A DNA stretch of 34,781 nucleotides from Hymenobacter lapidiphilus. GTDB taxonomy: Bacteria > Bacteroidota > Bacteroidia > Cytophagales > Hymenobacteraceae. A model generated the notes under the pieces. It had not been told where the DNA came from and ran no database searches. It saw only the letters and a list, made by a program, of their open reading frames with translations. Location: contig NZ_JABKAU010000039.1 in assembly GCF_013377885.1 (NCBI RefSeq), positions 1-34,781 of the forward strand, in the 5' to 3' direction. How positions within the stretch are numbered: the first letter of the stretch is position 1; every line of letters begins with the position of its first letter. The translations under genes were made by a program, and so were the position numbers. This document shows positions 23,153-29,021 of the stretch, piece by piece.

Positions 23153-23449
23153 TTAAAGCAGGCAACTGGCAATGGCTTTTTTTAAAATGGCTAGTTCCTG
23201 CGCCTGCCGCCGGGATAAGGCCCGCAGCTGGCGCAACTCGGCGGCCGTAGCCGGGTCCAAATCGGCCCCGGCTACGGCCGCGACGGGCATCAGGGCTTCT
23301 TTCTGCCACTTGTAGAGAAGCTTGGGGCTGATATTTAGGGCGCGGGCCGCGGCCTGGATCGAGCGGCTCTCGCACGCCAGACGCAGGGCCTAGGCGCGGA
23401 AGGAGGCGTCATAACGCCGACGTTTGGCGGGTTAGGGGCAGTCTTTCAT
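23153..23449 (-). pseudogene. IS3 orfA-like transposase, broken
   Basis: The 98-codon frame from the ATG at 23,449 has two premature stops (after MKDCP and after YDASFRA). It keeps the orfA helix-turn-helix and leucine-zipper pattern ESRSIQAAARALNISPKLLY, then KWQKEAL and AELRQLRALSRRQAQELAIL. Seven A residues lie at 23,177-23,183 (minus strand), a potential slippery run, but orfA and orfB here are in the same frame and are separated by a TAA at 23,153. Confidence 0.8.
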
Positions 23450-23612
23450 GACTGTCGAAAGATAAGACCCTATTCTGTCCTGATTTACCCGACCACTTCA
23501 AAAGTGCCTAAAAGTAGGAGCCTTGAATTATTCCTTACTTTCGGTAAACGAGCTTTCCGGATATAGTACTCATGCACTGCCTGTGAGCCTATTGTGAGCC
23601 CTTTCCTACTTC

Positions 23613-24728
23613 CTACGTTTCTGGCTCGGGGGCCAAACGGTAGCTGGTGCTGCGCCCGCCAGCACCTTCGTGTACCAGCACACCCTTGGCCACTAAGTCG
23701 GCGATATCGCGGCCGGCCGTGTCTTGGGAGCAGTGGGCCATGCGCGCCCACTTGGCCGTGGTGAACTTGCCCGCGAAGCCGTCGAGCAGCCGCGTGAGCA
23801 GCTGCCGTTGCCGGGCCGTGAACGCCGCGTCCCGGTGCTGCTCCCAGAAGCGGGCCTTAGCCAGCACGTGAGCCAACGTCTGTTCAGCGGCCGCTAATGC
23901 CCGTCCCAAACAGGCCAGAAACCACGTGAGCCAGGGCGTCACATCCAAGGAGCCGCGCTGGCTGGTTTCGAGCAGGTCGTAATACGCTTGGCGCTCGGCC
24001 TGAATTTGCGCCGACATGCTGTAGCAGCGCTGGCCCGTGCCGTCGGCGCGGGCCAGCTGCAAATCGGCCATGGCACGGGCGATGCGGCCGTTGCCGTCGT
24101 CGAAGGGGTGAATCGTGACGAACCAGAAATGAGCTAGCCCCGCTTTGAGCACGGGGTCCAGGCCCTGATCCGCGTTGAACCAGTCGAGAAACTGCTGCAT
24201 CTGGGCGTCCAGGCCCGCGGCAGCGGGCGCGTCGTAATGCACGCGCTCACGGCCCAGCGGCCCGGAGACCACCTGCATGGGGCCCGTGCGCCACGCGCCC
24301 ACCTGCAACGGGTACAGCCCGCTGTAGCCGGTGGGAAACAAGGCCGCGTGCCAGCCGAATAGGCGCGTGGCGCTCAGCGGCGCGGTGGCCTGCTGGGTGG
24401 CGTCGAGCAGCATGGCTACTACACCCTCCACCCGGCGGTCGGCGGGCGGCAGCGCGGCCTGTTCGAGTCCCAGGCGCCAGGCGATGGAGGAACGTACCGA
24501 TGCTGGGGGCAGCAGTTCGCCCTCGATTTCGCTCGACTTGAGCACGTCAAGCGTGAGCGTGCGCAGGGTGGCTTCGGCCCTTAGGTCCACACCCAATGCC
24601 TCGAGCCGGCCCAGCAGCCGCCCCTGCTGGTGACGCACCGTGCCCAGCAGCGTCTCCAAGGCGGCCGGGTCCCACGTAAAGGCCGGCCACTCCGGCCGTT
24701 GGTGAATATAAAGCCCTAATCTCCGCAT
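23613..24728 (-). CDS. Fic family protein (DUF4172 N-terminus), 371 aa
   Basis: Residues 207-218 are the Fic catalytic motif HPFDDGNGRIAR, complete for AMP transfer to hydroxyls of target proteins. The inhibitory motif SSEIEG at 65-70 (S-x-x-x-E-G) in the N-terminal region makes this a class II self-inhibited Fic; the DUF4172-like start (LYIHQRPEWPAFTWDPAALE) fits. A winged-helix region near 320-365 (LTRLLDGFAGKFTTAKWARM) is typical of stand-alone Fic proteins. The target is unknown. The start is fixed by ATG 24,728, which lies within a palindrome (24,723-24,737), suggesting autoregulation. The gene lies just after the IS and next to the recombinase. Confidence 0.93.
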   Translation of the reverse strand: MRRLGLYIHQRPEWPAFTWDPAALETLLGTVRHQQGRLLGRLEALGVDLRAEATLRTLTLDVLKSSEIEGELLPPASVRSSIAWRLGLEQAALPPADRRVEGVVAMLLDATQQATAPLSATRLFGWHAALFPTGYSGLYPLQVGAWRTGPMQVVSGPLGRERVHYDAPAAAGLDAQMQQFLDWFNADQGLDPVLKAGLAHFWFVTIHPFDDGNGRIARAMADLQLARADGTGQRCYSMSAQIQAERQAYYDLLETSQRGSLDVTPWLTWFLACLGRALAAAEQTLAHVLAKARFWEQHRDAAFTARQRQLLTRLLDGFAGKFTTAKWARMAHCSQDTAGRDIADLVAKGVLVHEGAGGRSTSYRLAPEPET

Positions 24729-24760
24729 ACTATGCGGTGAATATACCTCTTATTCGCCGC
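24723..24760. promoter_or_regulatory. Nested palindromes over the Fic start codon
   Basis: CCGCATA, C, TATGCGG (24,723-24,737) is a 15-bp palindrome that contains the start codon of the Fic gene. GCGGTGAATA (24,734-24,743) and TATTCGCCGC (24,751-24,760) form a second inverted repeat with one mismatch and a 7-bp centre. Both share GCGG arms. They are suited to be an operator for the winged-helix Fic protein or another regulator. Confidence 0.5.
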
Positions 24761-24783
24761 ATGCCCCTGCCTCTGCAGCAATT

Positions 24784-25398
24784 TCACGTTGCCGGGGTGG
24801 CCACGGGACTGGGCAAGGGCTGAACGTGCAAGGCCACGCCGCGGTGGTGCAGATACTTGTAAAACGTGGCCTTGCAGATGCGCAGGCTGCGGGCCATGTC
24901 GTCGACGCTCAACTCGCGGGCCTTGTAGAGCAATTCCGCCGCGCGGGCCGTGCGCTGGGCTTCGTCTGAGAGGCCGGGCTTGCGCCCGCCGACGCGGCCC
25001 CGGGCGCGGGCCGCGGCCAGCCCGGCCAGGGTGCGCTCGCGGATGAGTTCACGCTCAAACTCGGCCAGGGACGCGAACAGGTTGAGCACCAACCGGCCCT
25101 GAGCCGAGTGGGTGTTGATGGCGTCGGTCAGGGAAATCAAGCCAATGTTGCGGCGCTGCAGCTCGGCCACTAGGTCGAGCAGGTGCTTGAGCGAGCGGCC
25201 CAACCGGTCGAGCTTGTAGATGTAGACCGTGTCGCCCGGGCGCAGCTGGAGCAAGAGCTTGTCGAGTTCGACCCGGGCGGCCAGGGCGCCGGAGGCTTTT
25301 TCCTGGTAGATAAGCTCGCAGCCGGCCTGGGTCAGGGCGTCTAGTTGTAGTTCTAAATTCTGGTCGCGGGTAGAGACGCGGGCGTAGCCAATCTTCAT
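24784..25398 (-). CDS. Serine recombinase (resolvase/invertase family), 204 aa
   Basis: The N-terminal catalytic domain begins MKIGYARVSTRDQNLELQLD with the nucleophile Ser9 and has YIYKLDRLGRSLKHLLDLV at about 70-90, EFERELIRERTLAGLAAARA at 125-145 (helix E) and a C-terminal HTH_7-type domain (SVDDMARSLRICKATFYKYL). It belongs to the Tn3 resolvase/DNA invertase group. Such enzymes act at palindromic sites; three candidate sites lie just upstream. It is read away from these sites on the minus strand. It may resolve or invert DNA in this accessory block. The start at 25,398 is chosen because MKIGYARVS is the classical N-terminus. Confidence 0.93.
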   Translation of the reverse strand: MKIGYARVSTRDQNLELQLDALTQAGCELIYQEKASGALAARVELDKLLLQLRPGDTVYIYKLDRLGRSLKHLLDLVAELQRRNIGLISLTDAINTHSAQGRLVLNLFASLAEFERELIRERTLAGLAAARARGRVGGRKPGLSDEAQRTARAAELLYKARELSVDDMARSLRICKATFYKYLHHRGVALHVQPLPSPVATPAT

Positions 25399-25404
25399 AC
25401 AGGG

Positions 25405-25472
25405 GAGTTTACGAAACTCATCTGCTAACGGCATTTCGTAAACTTTGATTGGTAGACGAGTTTCTTAAACTC
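25405..25472. promoter_or_regulatory. Three palindromic sites upstream of the recombinase (res-like)
   Basis: GAGTTTACGAAACTC (25,405-25,419) and GAGTTTCTTAAACTC (25,458-25,472) are 15-bp palindromes with the form GAGTTTNNNAAACTC. A weaker copy, GCATTTCGTAAACTT (25,431-25,445), lies between them. Their centres are 26 and 27 bp apart. This regular array starts 6 bp before the gene, so it may be a recombination site, an operator or both. GTTTACGAAA and TTTCGTAAAC also resemble the core of the dispersed repeats. Confidence 0.6.
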
Positions 25473-25530
25473 GGCATAGGCACCAAATGGCCGTTCCAAG
25501 CTTTGGTGCAACTTGCGGGGCGTTTAGTTT

Positions 25531-25557
25531 AGCGGTTCAGGTAAAGGAGGCTTATTG
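25531..25557 (+). repeat. Dispersed intergenic repeat, copy 12 (orientation B, partial)
   Basis: AGCGGTTCAGGTAAAGGAGG is followed by CTTATTG. It holds the GTTCA element and the AAAGGAG-TTATT element but lacks the central GGTCCG. It overlaps the stop codon of the DUF5063 gene (25,552-25,554). It is the first copy in orientation B. Confidence 0.5.
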
Positions 25558-26082
25558 TTGAAGCCTTTTCAGGTAAAAGTGAATAGCGGACAAGGCGCTC
25601 ACACAGTGGCGGTCCCAGTGCGCGTCAAAATCGAACTTGAATTGCCACATCGCATTTTCCTGACAGTCCGGCTGGCCTAAGTGGAAGACCAAGAGCGCAG
25701 ATCGGACGTCTTTGTAGATGTCCCCTAAATCGTCCAGCAAGTCGCCGCACACCGGCGTATGCTCCACGTCGTCGAGGGGGTCAAACACATGCCAGTAGTA
25801 GCGGGCTTCTCCCAGCCGCTCAGCAATGCGGGAAAGGGTCGCCTGAAAGGCAGTGGCGGCCAAGGTGTCGTCATGGTCCTGATTCGATTGCAGGTCAACC
25901 CACGGCAAGGCAGACGCGGCATCATACAAGCGGACCAAGTACCGACGAGTTGCCAGCAGAAAATCCAGCGGCAGACCGGGCTCCTGTTGCTCGATGAAGG
26001 CACAAAAGTCCACCGCAGCTTGGTAGTAGGCCGTAAACGTTGGGGCTTTGAGAATCTCTTCGGTAGACTGCTGGTGGTCCAT
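25552..26082 (-). CDS. DUF5063 domain protein, 176 aa
   Basis: The protein matches the DUF5063 pattern: an N-terminal helix pair (FTAYYQAAVDFCAFIEQQEP, LPLDFLLATRRYLVRLYDAA), then LSRIAERLGEARYYWHVFDP and DLLDDLGDIYKDVRSALLVF, with DAHWDRHCVSALSAIHFYLK at the end. No catalytic residues are known. It has no signal peptide and is probably cytoplasmic. The ATG at 26,082 is the natural start. It lies between repeat copies 12 and 13 as a one-gene unit. Confidence 0.88.
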   Translation of the reverse strand: MDHQQSTEEILKAPTFTAYYQAAVDFCAFIEQQEPGLPLDFLLATRRYLVRLYDAASALPWVDLQSNQDHDDTLAATAFQATLSRIAERLGEARYYWHVFDPLDDVEHTPVCGDLLDDLGDIYKDVRSALLVFHLGQPDCQENAMWQFKFDFDAHWDRHCVSALSAIHFYLKRLQQ

Positions 26083-26089
26083 AATGCCA

Positions 26090-26140
26090 GTTCACTTTAA
26101 CGGTCCGAAGGTAAACGTGCTCTGTTTGGTAAAAGGAGCG
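26090..26140 (+). repeat. Dispersed intergenic repeat, copy 13 (orientation B, full length)
   Basis: One of the most complete copies: GTTCACTTTAACGGTCCG, then AAGGTAAACGTGCTCTGTTT, then AAAAGGAGCG. It lies 7 bp upstream of the DUF5063 start on the other strand and 50 bp before the next gene. GCTC and GAGC form a 4-bp stem around a 13-nt loop. Confidence 0.8.
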
Positions 26141-26190
26141 AAAGACTTACTTTTCAGCTTCTCCACTACCGTGTTATACCACAAACCACT

Positions 26191-26436
26191 ATGCGCACAC
26201 TACTCCTTGATGAAACCAAGGCACTAGGCACTGCTTTCCAACTATTAAAGTATGCTGGTATTATCGTCTTAGTTCTCTTGGGGGTGCCTATTGTGTTCTT
26301 GGCTAAGAAAGCACTTTCACAAAATAGCTCGACAAGAGGGGCTGGTTTCGCGCTCCTACTATTAGGGATTTGTGGGTTGCTTTTTTTAATTGTTGGTGTT
26401 GTCGTATTCTTCGCTGACTTCGTATCGTCTCACTAA
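26191..26436 (+). CDS. Small two-span membrane protein, 81 aa
   Basis: Two hydrophobic segments: IIVLVLLGVPIVFLAKKAL (about 24-42) and FALLLLGICGLLFLIVGVVVFF (about 53-74), linked by SQNSSTRGAG. The first 20 residues (MRTLLLDETKALGTAFQLLK) are amphipathic. There is no known family; it may be an inner-membrane accessory protein. It is a one-gene unit between full-length repeat copies 13 and 14. Confidence 0.65.
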   Translation: MRTLLLDETKALGTAFQLLKYAGIIVLVLLGVPIVFLAKKALSQNSSTRGAGFALLLLGICGLLFLIVGVVVFFADFVSSH

Positions 26437-26450
26437 CATCATCAACAGCA

Positions 26451-26510
26451 TTTCCGGTTTAGGTAAACGGTGGCAAGGTAAACGTGCTTTGTTCAGAATA
26501 AGGAGCCTTT
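26451..26510 (+). repeat. Dispersed intergenic repeat, copy 14 (orientation B)
   Basis: TTTCCGGTTTAGGTAAACGG is followed by a second GGTAAACGTGCTTTGTTCAG and AATAAGGAGCCTTT. The GGTAAACG element occurs twice here. It lies 14 bp past the stop of the 81-aa gene. Confidence 0.7.
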
Positions 26511-26598
26511 CCCTTGCTCGCTTCTACTTCCCGCAGCTAGACAATAAACCCGTCTGCTGGTAGTTTTGGGTCGGGCTGCTTTCCCGGCCTTTGATGGG

Positions 26599-27423
26599 AT
26601 GAGAAACGAGGTATGCATGGCCGTAGCCGGGCTGTTAGGGTCCTTAGGTGGCGCGTTCCAGTGCCAGGCGCAGCGTACGCTGTATCTGGACCTGCGCGCG
26701 GGGGGTAATTTTACCTTCGCGGAAGGCGCTTATTTTGGGAAGGGAGAGCCGCCCTTTAAAGCCTATAGCTCACAGAGCTTTGGAGTGCAGGGCGTAGCCA
26801 TGCTGCGCCTGCAACTAAGCGAAAAATTTGGCATTGCTACTGGCTACAGCGGGAGTGATTTGGGTTGGGGATATAGCATTCAAGTGCCGAAAGAATACTC
26901 GGTGAATCCGTATCACCCGGATAAGCTGGGCAGTAGTACGGGAGCATACATGCACCAATTTCCGTTGCTGCTAAGCAAGACGTTCGGAGAATACAATATT
27001 CGGGAAATTGATACTGTTTACCATACCTACTTGGCCAGCTTCCGACTCGATGCGGTCTTGGGGGGCGGACTTAATCGGATTGGGAACAACCTCCTCGAGG
27101 AAAAATACATCGCAAGTAGTGGGTATGACTTCATCGAGTTCAGAGCCACTCCGATTCTGCGCCGCCGGTGGGGCCAGTTTCTCATTGGCGGAGTAACGGC
27201 CCGCTTCTACCGCTTAGGCAAGGAGCGGCTGAACCTAAGTTTATACTACACCCAAGGCCTGACCGATATGCTGCTCGTGCCGGTGGAATACCGCTACAAC
27301 ACGCAGCGCGGCGCTACCACGCTGCACGTGCGCGGCTCGGGCTTCAGTGCCACACTGGGCCTACCGCTGCGCTTGGCCACGTTCGGACCAGACCGCGGGC
27401 TGCTCCAATCCAGGAAGAACTAG
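26599..27423 (+). CDS. Probable outer-membrane beta-barrel protein, 274 aa
   Basis: The N-terminus (start at 26,599 or, equally good, 26,617) carries a signal peptide ending GGAFQCQAQ. The body is a series of alternating polar/hydrophobic strands: TLYLDLRAGGNFTFAEGAYF, LRLQLSEKFGIATGYSGSDL, QFLIGGVTARFYRLGKERLN, LSLYYTQGLTDMLLVPVEYR, TLHVRGSGFSATLGLPLRL. This pattern resembles small outer-membrane barrels (PorV/OmpW-like types) of Bacteroidota. No family is assigned. It is flanked by repeat copies 14 and 15. Confidence 0.7.
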   Translation: MRNEVCMAVAGLLGSLGGAFQCQAQRTLYLDLRAGGNFTFAEGAYFGKGEPPFKAYSSQSFGVQGVAMLRLQLSEKFGIATGYSGSDLGWGYSIQVPKEYSVNPYHPDKLGSSTGAYMHQFPLLLSKTFGEYNIREIDTVYHTYLASFRLDAVLGGGLNRIGNNLLEEKYIASSGYDFIEFRATPILRRRWGQFLIGGVTARFYRLGKERLNLSLYYTQGLTDMLLVPVEYRYNTQRGATTLHVRGSGFSATLGLPLRLATFGPDRGLLQSRKN

Positions 27424-27557
27424 CTATGCAGACCAGTCGGAGTACCCAAGCAACGCCGACGCGCAAGGCTGCATGGTTGCCACTGAGAATGGTACCCTTC
27501 TGCCCCAAATGGTAGGACTGCTTCGTGTTTTCCGTTCCTGAAGCAGCTTTAAGGCAA

Positions 27558-27614
27558 GTTTACTTTAACGGTCCGAAGGTAAACGCGCTCTGTTTGAAGA
27601 AAGGAGCATTATTC
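27558..27614 (+). repeat. Dispersed intergenic repeat, copy 15 (orientation B, full length)
   Basis: GTTTACTTTAACGGTCCG, then AAGGTAAACGCGCTCTGTTT, then GAAGAAAGGAGCATTATTC. It matches copy 13 almost base for base over the first 30 positions. It lies 135 bp after the barrel gene and about 40 bp before the next gene. Confidence 0.85.
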
Positions 27615-27653
27615 TAACTCAATGAATGCTTGTAGGCCCCCCAAACAACGCTA

Positions 27654-28088
27654 ATGTATAGCTCTGATACCTACCCAAGTATGATGAACACGCTTACCCA
27701 GCTCTATTACGATAGACGCGCTTCCAATCTGCTTCTGTTAAGCATGGTACTCGGCCAGTTGGTCAGTACCTTAGCTGAAGAGGGTTACAGGAACATTCCT
27801 GCCTATCGACAGCCGCTGGTGCTGACAACGTTTTGTGTCCTGATTGCCCTGGCCACTGGCATGGCTTGGCTCGTCCGAAAAGGGAAAATGTGGGCTAAAA
27901 TTGGCTGGGTGGTAGCGGTTTTGCTACGGTTTATCTATCAAGCCATATTCATTAAAAAGAACGGAATAAGTGCGCTGGTGCCGCTGATTGGCCTCACCTA
28001 TTTGGCAACTCTCTTCCTGCATTTGGTAGCGCTGTTCTATGCTTTTCGCTTCAAATTCGTTAAACGCCAGCCCCTAGAAAGCCTTTAA
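27654..28088 (+). CDS. Hypothetical membrane protein, 144 aa
   Basis: Four hydrophobic segments can be seen: LLLLSMVLGQLVSTLA, VLTTFCVLIALATGMAWLV, WAKIGWVVAVLLRFIYQAIF and LVPLIGLTYLATLFLHLVAL. It is an integral inner-membrane protein similar in layout to small four-helix proteins. Starts at 27,654, 27,681 and 27,684 are possible; the first keeps the short polar N-terminus. No family is recognised. It is a one-gene unit between repeat copies 15 and 16. Confidence 0.65.
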   Translation: MYSSDTYPSMMNTLTQLYYDRRASNLLLLSMVLGQLVSTLAEEGYRNIPAYRQPLVLTTFCVLIALATGMAWLVRKGKMWAKIGWVVAVLLRFIYQAIFIKKNGISALVPLIGLTYLATLFLHLVALFYAFRFKFVKRQPLESL

Positions 28089-28113
28089 CCCTAGCCTAGC
28101 ATAAGAATCATCT

Positions 28114-28137
28114 GGTTCAGCCAAACGGTCGGAATAA
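28114..28137 (+). repeat. Dispersed intergenic repeat, copy 16 (orientation B, short)
   Basis: GGTTCAGCCAAACGGTCGG followed by AATAATG keeps the GTTCA, AAACGGTC and ATAATG elements but lacks the middle. It lies between the membrane protein stop (28,088) and the lipoprotein stop (28,179). A possible further degenerate copy is at 28,721-28,750 (AAGGGTAAAC and TTGTTTAAC). Confidence 0.5.
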
Positions 28138-28178
28138 TGACGGGAGCGGCGCCCCGGACCGGGGGCCGGCGGAGGGCC

Positions 28179-28691
28179 TTAGGGAACGATGAACGTAGCT
28201 TCCTTTATCAGGTCGGCCGCTGGGTCCGCGGACGTGTAAGCGTCTGCCTCGTTGACGTCCCTAAAACTAAGTGACTGGTTCAGGCCCGTCTGGCCGTTGA
28301 CCCGGACGCTGAGCACCAACTCACTTGTGCTGGTCAAGGGCCGCTGGGCGGGGCGCTGGAACAACGCCGTCAGGTAGAGCACGGTCCCCGGCTTTAGGCG
28401 GCCCAGGGAAAAGGTCGACACGCCGTCCACCAGCGCGCGGTGGTCCAGCAGCCGGGTCGTGCCGGTACAGGCGCTGCCGGGGGCGTAGCAGGCCCGGTGG
28501 GAGGTAGTGCCCACCACGACGGCGGGCAAGGGACGGGCGGGGTCGGCGGCGTCGGTGCTCGTGCCGAACAGCACCACGCGAACGGTGACTTCGGGCAAGG
28601 CCGGGGCGGGCGGAGCCTCGTTTTTGGTGCAACTGCTGCCAAACGCTAAGGGCGCAAGCAAGGCGGCAAATCGGAGAAAGGAAGAGGCCAT
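28179..28691 (-). CDS. Hypothetical lipoprotein, 170 aa
   Basis: The ATG at 28,691 gives a lipoprotein signal, MASSFLRFAALLAPLAFGSSC, with the Cys at residue 21. The mature part is a beta-rich domain (PEVTVRVVLFGTSTDAADPA, then SHRACYAPGSACTGTTRLLD and LKPGTVLYLTALFQRPAQRP). This looks like a small carbohydrate- or peptide-binding sandwich, with two Cys that may be bonded. No family is named. It is convergent with the upstream membrane gene, with repeat copy 16 between them. Confidence 0.65.
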   Translation of the reverse strand: MASSFLRFAALLAPLAFGSSCTKNEAPPAPALPEVTVRVVLFGTSTDAADPARPLPAVVVGTTSHRACYAPGSACTGTTRLLDHRALVDGVSTFSLGRLKPGTVLYLTALFQRPAQRPLTSTSELVLSVRVNGQTGLNQSLSFRDVNEADAYTSADPAADLIKEATFIVP

Positions 28692-28763
28692 CGGAGGTAG
28701 TTGGGAGCAGCGCAAGAGGAGGAAGGGTAAACCCCTATTTGTTTAACAACACCCTATTACTAA

Positions 28764-28790
28764 AAGGCCCAACGCGGTGCGCCGGGCCTT
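28764..28790 (-). terminator. Hairpin terminator for the minus strand
   Basis: AAGGCCC (28,764-28,770) pairs with GGGCCTT (28,784-28,790). On the minus strand the second arm is followed by TTTTAGT, so it looks like an intrinsic terminator for the T9SS gene or its remnant. Confidence 0.6.
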
Positions 28791-28817
28791 GGTAGCCATA
28801 TCCCAGTGGGCAAGGCG

Positions 28818-28973
28818 TTACCGGATAGCCAGCCTGCGCACCACTGGACCAGCGCCTGTTTGCAGTCGCAGCACCAGGCGGCTGTTGGCATCGGTAACCA
28901 TGAACGGGGCTGTTAAAGTGAGGGGTTGGTGAGTGAGGCTAGGCTGAACTCGCCGTTGGCGCTGGGTTGGGGC
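28818..28973 (-). pseudogene. Degenerate T9SS sorting tail
   Basis: One frame reads QPSANGEFSLASLTNPSL and then stops; a second frame continues LTAPFMVTDANSRLVLRL, then QTGAGPVVRRLAIR and TAA at 28,818. Joined, these look like a T9SS type A sorting domain with a frame change near 28,915. It lies 48 bp after the stop of the intact T9SS protein (29,022) on the same strand. It may be the former tail of that gene or of a lost neighbour. Confidence 0.55.
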
Positions 28974-29021
28974 ACACCTGCAACGCGGCGGCGGCCACGC
29001 CCACCAAGTTTGAGCAGCTGA

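Larger units (their letters stand above)
22224..23481 (-). mobile_element. Degenerate IS3-family insertion sequence
   Basis: The left end TGGACAGTTTAGGGCGTTA and the right end, read on the minus strand as AGGACAGAATAGGGTCTTA, are imperfect terminal inverted repeats sharing GGACAG, TAGGG and TTA. The element is about 1,258 bp, as expected for IS3 members. It carries orfA-like and orfB-like transposase frames on the minus strand, both broken. No clear target duplication is visible. It lies between the cyclase and Fic genes. Confidence 0.85.

Noticed and set aside
23177..23183. A run of seven A residues in the IS3 orfA as programmed frameshift signal.
   Set aside because: In this element orfA and orfB are in the same frame and separated by a stop, so the usual minus-1 shift would not join them. 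Both frames are also broken.
22428..23375. A 315-codon frame on the minus strand across the IS element.
   Set aside because: Only its last third carries transposase sequence; the first two thirds are out of frame with the transposase. It is a by-product of the frameshift in the broken orfB.
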